DNA from: an uncultured Acetatifactor sp.
GTDB taxonomy: Bacteria; Bacillota; Clostridia; Lachnospirales; Lachnospiraceae
Reading direction: 5' to 3'
NCBI GenBank assembly: GCA_910587755.1
Contig: CAJUNZ010000059.1
Location: 1 to 17,755 of the forward strand
Length of the DNA stretch: 17,755 bases
In this document: piece after piece, positions 14,293 through 17,755 of the stretch
Position numbering within the stretch: position 1 is the stretch's first letter
How the letters are laid out: each line of letters begins with the position of its first letter
Position numbers and translations under genes: made by a program
The notes under the pieces: model-generated
Seen by the model: the letters and a program-made list of their open reading frames with translations, nothing else
Told to the model about the DNA's origin: nothing
Databases searched by the model: none

Positions 14293-15846
14293 ATGTACTA
14301 TTTGAATACAGATACACAGGCCATTCTGTTCCAGGAGGCTGTATCCGGCCCTTATTATGCAGATAAAAGCCTGTTTATCAAAAAAATCAATTCTTTCATA
14401 CGTACCGACGCTAAATACATCTGTATCACCAGACCCAGACGATTTGGTAAAACAGTAAATGCCAATATGCTTGGCGCATATTACACAAAAGGCCGGGACA
14501 GCCGCAGTCTTTTTGACGGCCTGAAGATCTCCGGCGCGCCCTCCTGCGAAAAGCACCTCAACAAGCACAATGTAGTCCATATTGATTTCAGCACCCTGCC
14601 TGACCTTTCCCCAGACTTTGACACATACCTGTACAATATTCTCCAGAAACTGAGAATGGATCTGCTGAAAACATACTCCTGGCTGGAGGAAAAAGAATGT
14701 CTGGGAATCAGTGATCTGTTTCTGGAGACAGGGGATTCCTTTATTTTCATCTTTGATGAATGGGATTCCATTTTCAGCCAGCCCTTTGCCACTGAGAAGG
14801 ACAAAAATACCTTTCTTCTGTTCCTGAAAAATCTGCTGAAAGACAAACCATATGTGGAGCTGGCCTATATGACCGGGGTGCTCCCCATCAAAAAGTATTC
14901 CAGCGACTCAGAGCTGAATATGTTCGATGAATACAGCTTTATCAATGACAATCAGTTTGACATCTTTTTCGGCCTTCTGGAAAATGAAGTAAAAGAACTG
15001 TGCAGCCGCCAGACTTGCCTTTCCTATGAAGAACTGGCACAGTGGTACGACGGATACCGCACAAGCAGCGGAGGGCATCTGTTCAATCCCCGCTCCGTCA
15101 ACAGAGCCCTTGCCAGAGGCATCTGCCTGAATTACTGGACCGAGACCGGCCCCATGGACGAGATTGCTGACTGTGTGGAGCACAATGTAGACCAGGTAAA
15201 GGAAGACATTGTCAAAATGGTATCCGGAATCCCCGTGGAGACAGAACTGAACGGATACAGCGCCGTGGAGCAGCAGCTGGAAAACCGGAATGAGATACTG
15301 TCAGCCATGACCATATACGGGTTCCTGTCATATTATAATGGGCAGCTTCAGATTCCAAACTGCGAGCTGATGGAAAAATTCCAGAATGTCCTCTCAAGGG
15401 ACAGCATGGGAGAGCTAAAAGAAATTGTAGAGACATCCCGGCAGATTCTTGAGGCAACTCTTGCAGCAGACGCGTCAAAAGTTGCAGAAATGCTGGAGAC
15501 TGTACATGACCGTGAGATCCCTTTTCTGCAGTACAGTGATGAAAATTCTCTATCCTGTGTTATCACCCTGTGTTACCTGTATGCAAGAAAAGATTATAGG
15601 ATAGAACGGGAAGCAAAAAGTGGAAAAGTATTTTGTGATTATCTGTTTTATCCAAAGAAATCCGGAGGAACAGCCCTCATTCTGGAACTGAAAGCGGGGG
15701 CTTCCGCCGCCAGTGCAATAAAGCAGATTAGAGATAAAAACTATATTCAGAAAGTGCGCAGCTGCAGCAAAATACTCCTGATCGGTATCAGCTATGACAG
15801 AGAAAAGAAGAAACATGAATGCAGGATAGAAAGCTGTCATGGTTAA
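14293..15846 (+). CDS. AAA-ATPase-like protein with C-terminal PD-(D/E)XK nuclease-like domain
   Basis: A 517-residue protein of the AAA-ATPase-like plus PDDEXK type that is widespread, often in many copies, in gut Bacteroidetes and Clostridia. The N-terminal AAA-like region carries PYYADKSLFI, a degenerate Walker A RPRRFGKT (47-54), Walker B FIFIFDEWD (Asp155, Glu156) and YMTGVLPIKKY (192-202). The C-terminal domain holds the nuclease signature: Asp449 in GKVFCDYLFYP, then Glu465 and Lys467 in LILELKAG, followed by the Gln-containing helix AIKQIRDKNY. All catalytic residues appear intact. The start is the ATG 8 bases after AGGAGG; an earlier GTG overlaps that site. It is alone on the plus strand, between a decayed NeuA gene and cysK. 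Its cellular role is not established; defence, mobile-element or DNA-processing roles are possible. Confidence 0.87.
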   Translation: MYYLNTDTQAILFQEAVSGPYYADKSLFIKKINSFIRTDAKYICITRPRRFGKTVNANMLGAYYTKGRDSRSLFDGLKISGAPSCEKHLNKHNVVHIDFSTLPDLSPDFDTYLYNILQKLRMDLLKTYSWLEEKECLGISDLFLETGDSFIFIFDEWDSIFSQPFATEKDKNTFLLFLKNLLKDKPYVELAYMTGVLPIKKYSSDSELNMFDEYSFINDNQFDIFFGLLENEVKELCSRQTCLSYEELAQWYDGYRTSSGGHLFNPRSVNRALARGICLNYWTETGPMDEIADCVEHNVDQVKEDIVKMVSGIPVETELNGYSAVEQQLENRNEILSAMTIYGFLSYYNGQLQIPNCELMEKFQNVLSRDSMGELKEIVETSRQILEATLAADASKVAEMLETVHDREIPFLQYSDENSLSCVITLCYLYARKDYRIEREAKSGKVFCDYLFYPKKSGGTALILELKAGASAASAIKQIRDKNYIQKVRSCSKILLIGISYDREKKKHECRIESCHG

Positions 15847-15875
15847 AAACAAAAAGACCCACCCGGGTATCTCCT
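15847..15875 (-). terminator. Possible terminator of cysK (T-rich tract with GC dyad)
   Basis: On the minus strand the dyad around ACCCGGGT leads straight into TCTTTTTGTTTTT beside the stop codon of the convergent plus-strand gene. The T-run is convincing, but the stem is short with almost no loop as drawn, so the exact structure is uncertain. Confidence 0.35.
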
Positions 15876-15885
15876 GTCAGAGGAC

Positions 15886-15927
15886 CAGGCGCATTCTCTC
15901 TGGCTCCCTCACCGGGCAATGCGCCTG
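15886..15927. repeat. 10-bp perfect inverted repeat between convergent genes
   Basis: CAGGCGCATT and AATGCGCCTG are perfect 10-base arms around a 22-base centre. The dyad lies in the 209-base space between the convergent AAA-ATPase and cysK genes. It could form a bidirectional hairpin that insulates the two transcripts, or be the end of a small repeated element. A minus-strand frame here reads FQDIRSNIENLIEYGLLAHK (within about 15990-16050) without a convincing start. Confidence 0.45.
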
Positions 15928-16055
15928 ACCCAGGCTTCCACTGGCTGACCGGCTCCCTATTGGGAAAAAGTACCTCTCTGTTCTTATGGGCCAGCAGACC
16001 ATACTCTATTAGGTTCTCTATGTTACTGCGGATATCCTGGAATTTAGACACTTCC

Positions 16056-17117
16056 TCACTGTGCAAACATGGGGGTGGAGAGATATCTGTCACCGGAATC
16101 CGGCAGCAGAACTACAATCATCTTACCTCTGTTCTCCGGCCTTGCCGCCAGAATACCCGCCGCTTTCAGCGCCGCTCCGGAGGAGATGCCCGCCAGAATG
16201 CCCTCGCTCCGGGCCAAAGCCCTGCCTTCCGCAAAGGCATCCTCATTTTCCACTGTCACAACCTCGTCATATACCTCTGTATTCAACACCTCCGGCACAA
16301 ATCCTGCCCCAATGCCCTGAATCAGATTCACGCTGGAGACACCGTGTTTTCCCCCATCCTCCAAAGTCCCGGCAGCTCCATTCCTCCTCAAATCTTCTGG
16401 AGCCCCAGCTGCCCCATAGGTTCCCGGGTCCTCCTTGGCTCCGATCCCCTGCTGCCTGCCGAATGCTTTCATAGACAGCACAGGACTTGCGGCAGGTTCC
16501 ACCGCCACCACACGAACCGCAGGATTCCTGCTCTTTAAGTATTCCCCCACACCCGTGACAGTTCCGCCCGTTCCTACACCTGCCACAAAAATATCCACTT
16601 TCCCGTCTGTCTGTTCCCAAATTTCCGGTCCTGTCAATTCCCTGTGCACCTGGGAATTTGCAGCATTTTCAAACTGCCCCAGGATAACGCTGCCTGGTAT
16701 CTCCTTCTGCAGCTCCTCCGCCCTGGCAATGGCCCCGTTCATTCCCGCAGCCCCTTCTGTCAACACAAGCCGGGCTCCATATGCCCCCAGAAGACTGCGC
16801 CTCTCCATACTCATGGTGTCCGGCAGGGTCAGAATCGTCTGATAGCCTTTCACCGCCGCCGCTGCCGCAAGACCAATGCCCGTGTTACCGGATGTGGGCT
16901 CTATAATGGTAGCTCCAGGTTTTAAAATCCCTTTCCGCTCCGCATCCTCAATCATGGCAAGAGCCGTGCGGTCCTTGACCGAACCTGCAGGATTCAGGTA
17001 TTCCAGTTTTGCCAGAATTTCCACATCCACGATCCCCGCTCTCCCGGCATAACGGCTCAGCCTTAAAAGAGGCGTTCCCCCTACAAGCTCCAATGAACTT
17101 TCATAAATCTTTCCCAT
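16056..17117 (-). CDS. cysK: Cysteine synthase (O-acetylserine sulfhydrylase) with an internal repeat insertion
   Basis: PLP-dependent enzyme that makes cysteine from O-acetylserine and sulfide. Signatures are PAGSVKDRTA with PLP Lys48, the substrate loop EPTSGNTGIG (73-82), GQFENAANSQVH (147-158), the phosphate loop GTGGTVTG (182-189), IQGIGAGFVP (267-276) and SSGAALKAA near 312-320. Length is 353 residues against about 305-315 for the family. The excess lies between AVEPAASPVLS and IQGIGAG, where CysK normally has about 8-10 residues (SGGKPGPHK type) and this protein has about 51. That loop is a degenerate 12-residue repeat rich in Gly, Ala and Glu. All catalytic motifs on either side are intact and in frame, so the gene should be functional. 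The start has GGAGGAGAGG before the ATG. A paralogous beta-synthase role is less likely. Confidence 0.92.
   Translation of the reverse strand: MGKIYESSLELVGGTPLLRLSRYAGRAGIVDVEILAKLEYLNPAGSVKDRTALAMIEDAERKGILKPGATIIEPTSGNTGIGLAAAAAVKGYQTILTLPDTMSMERRSLLGAYGARLVLTEGAAGMNGAIARAEELQKEIPGSVILGQFENAANSQVHRELTGPEIWEQTDGKVDIFVAGVGTGGTVTGVGEYLKSRNPAVRVVAVEPAASPVLSMKAFGRQQGIGAKEDPGTYGAAGAPEDLRRNGAAGTLEDGGKHGVSSVNLIQGIGAGFVPEVLNTEVYDEVVTVENEDAFAEGRALARSEGILAGISSGAALKAAGILAARPENRGKMIVVLLPDSGDRYLSTPMFAQ
16347..16454 (-). repeat. Three 36-base degenerate tandem repeats inside cysK
   Basis: Residues 222-257 of CysK divide into three 12-residue units: QQGIGAKEDPGT, YGAAGAPEDLRR and NGAAGTLEDGGK, with HGVSSV perhaps opening a fourth. 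The Glu-Asp pair recurs at 229-230, 241-242 and 253-254, exactly 12 apart, and units 2 and 3 share GAAG plus ED. The DNA is diverged, so this is an old expansion and not a recent slippage or an assembly error. Confidence 0.7.
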
Positions 17118-17137
17118 CTTCCTCTCCTCCTGGGGTG

Positions 17138-17166
17138 ATTATAGAACCATTCCCACTTTTTGTCAA
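17138..17166 (-). promoter_or_regulatory. Consensus sigma-70 promoter of cysK
   Basis: On the minus strand TTGACA (17161-17166), a 17-base spacer and TATAAT (17138-17143) match the consensus exactly. The predicted start near 17131 leaves a very short leader that is nearly all ribosome site. A 10-bp palindrome ATAGATCTAT lies upstream at 17183-17192 and could be an operator for a sulfur regulator. Such a strong promoter suggests high basal expression unless repressed. Confidence 0.85.
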
Positions 17167-17302
17167 GAAAATGTGTCTAAATATAGATCTATTATAATTT
17201 TTATTTCGTCTTTTGTTTTCATTTAGTTTTACTGAATTTAATCAACAAAGTATGACAAAATCAGGTATTATTCACACTGCAATGAAAACATGAAAAACTG
17301 AA

Positions 17303-17324
17303 GGTGCGGCAGCAATACCGCACC
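17303..17324 (-). terminator. Intrinsic terminator after the response regulator fragment
   Basis: A 7-bp GC-rich stem (GGTGCGG/CCGCACC) with an 8-base loop is followed on the minus strand by TTCAGTTTTTC. It starts 4 bases after the response regulator stop codon, as expected for that gene's terminator. Confidence 0.7.
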
Positions 17325-17328
17325 CTTC

Positions 17329-17451
17329 CTATATTTCAAATTTATAGCCCACTCCATAGATGCTTTTCACATATTCCGGCAAGTCAGGGGCAACTCTGAG
17401 CTTCTTTCTCAGGTTGCTTATGTGATTGTTAATCACCTTCCTGGATCTTCG
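17329..17451 (-). pseudogene. C-terminal fragment of an OmpR-type response regulator
   Basis: The minus strand encodes SRKVINNHISNLRKKLRVAP then DLPEYVKSIYGVGYKFEI and a stop, the recognition helix and wing of an OmpR/PhoB winged-helix DNA-binding domain. Only about 36-40 residues of some 230 remain. Upstream the frame meets TGA at 17452-17454, and the sequence beyond does not continue the family, so the receiver domain and most of the output domain are gone. A GTG at 17436 could start a 35-residue product, but no ribosome site precedes it. Its own terminator is intact. It looks severed by deletion, insertion or a mis-join near 17440-17452. Confidence 0.7.
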
Positions 17452-17577
17452 TCAACAGCTGATCTGTCTGCGGCGGAATATAGTAACGACCTCGAAAGAG
17501 CGTTGTATATGGGACACCAGATAAAAGATTTGCCAAACTGTATATTATTACTTACAGCTACTGTCTAATGGCTTATA

Positions 17578-17755
17578 CTAACCAAACTTTCCCTTGTTCT
17601 GATAAAAAGTAATCAATGAAAAAATACACACAACTATAATCCAAAAACCAATTCCCAGCAAAAATGCAAGACTGTTGTTTGACACAAACAAAGCAAGCAG
17701 ACACTGAATAATCCCAAAAGGAATTGCCGTGTATCCGGCAAACCGATGCGTTTTT
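17578..17755 (-). CDS. Membrane protein, C-terminal end (partial)
   Basis: The last 58 residues of a membrane protein enter from the right edge. KTHRFAGYTAIPFGIIQCLL starts a first hydrophobic helix, a short SNNS turn follows, then a second helix (FLLGIGFWIIVVCIFSLITF) and a short basic tail QNKGKFG. The hydrophobic pattern fits real coding sequence rather than chance. Family is not recognisable from this part; small SdpI- or DUF3784-like membrane proteins are one possibility. The local DNA is more AT-rich than the arg and mannosidase regions. Confidence 0.6.
   Translation of the reverse strand, partial: KTHRFAGYTAIPFGIIQCLLALFVSNNSLAFLLGIGFWIIVVCIFSLITFYQNKGKFG

Noticed and set aside
17492..17515. 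Second possible adapter remnant: a minus-strand frame reads VPYTTLFR, very like the adapter translation FPYTTLFR
   Set aside because: The bases differ from the adapter at several third codon positions and at both flanks, so this is not adapter sequence. The likeness is at the peptide level only and is probably chance.
1..17755. CRISPR array, tRNA or rRNA genes, insertion sequence
   Set aside because: I saw no regularly spaced direct repeats, no tRNA-like cloverleaf or rRNA stretches, and no transposase or paired terminal repeats. The nearest repeats are the CysK coding repeats and the duplicated lipoprotein genes.

Overview
This window is a GC-rich bacterial segment, AT-rich only at its right end. 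I read it as a Firmicute of the Clostridia, most likely a gut Lachnospiraceae. The grounds are strong AGGAGG-type ribosome sites, sigma-70-like promoters, a cyclic-pathway arginine operon with a GNAT acetyltransferase inside it, and very large lipoprotein solute-binding proteins. This is inference from gene content; genus cannot be fixed. The first 25 bases are not biological: they match the 3' end of the Illumina TruSeq read-1 adapter, so the left edge is an untrimmed contig end.

Layout, left to right. (1) 1-417: adapter joined to the N-terminal part of a secreted sugar-type solute-binding protein (minus strand). (2) 468-5527: minus-strand arginine operon, transcribed argC, GNAT acetyltransferase, argJ, argB, argD. 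It has a readable promoter, three ARG-box-like 14-mers and a hairpin close to the predicted mRNA 5' end. (3) 5707-13981: a minus-strand module of two tandem paralogous lipoproteins (beta-rich N-terminal domain plus solute-binding domain), then a GH38 alpha-mannosidase with its own extended -10 promoter, ending at a strong hairpin. No permease genes are visible. (4) 13973-14226: a decayed remnant of a CMP-sialic-acid-synthetase-like (NeuA-type) gene, minus strand. It lies in the intergenic space that holds the lipoprotein promoter and an 8+8 inverted repeat. (5) 14293-15846: plus-strand AAA-ATPase-like protein with a C-terminal PD-(D/E)XK nuclease-like domain. (6) 16056-17117: minus-strand cysteine synthase with a consensus promoter and an unusual internal 12-residue tandem repeat. 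(7) 17118-17755: AT-rich right end with a terminator, a severed C-terminal piece of an OmpR-type response regulator, and the C-terminal end of a two-helix membrane protein.

Working together: argJ recycles the acetyl group from N-acetylornithine to glutamate, argB, argC and argD carry acetylglutamate to acetylornithine, and the GNAT may supply the acetylglutamate needed to prime the cycle. The lipoproteins and mannosidase look like a glycan or mannoside capture and trimming module. Nothing here is clearly a new system. The points most worth checking are the GNAT in the arg operon, the CysK repeat insertion, the NeuA relic and the ATPase-nuclease protein.
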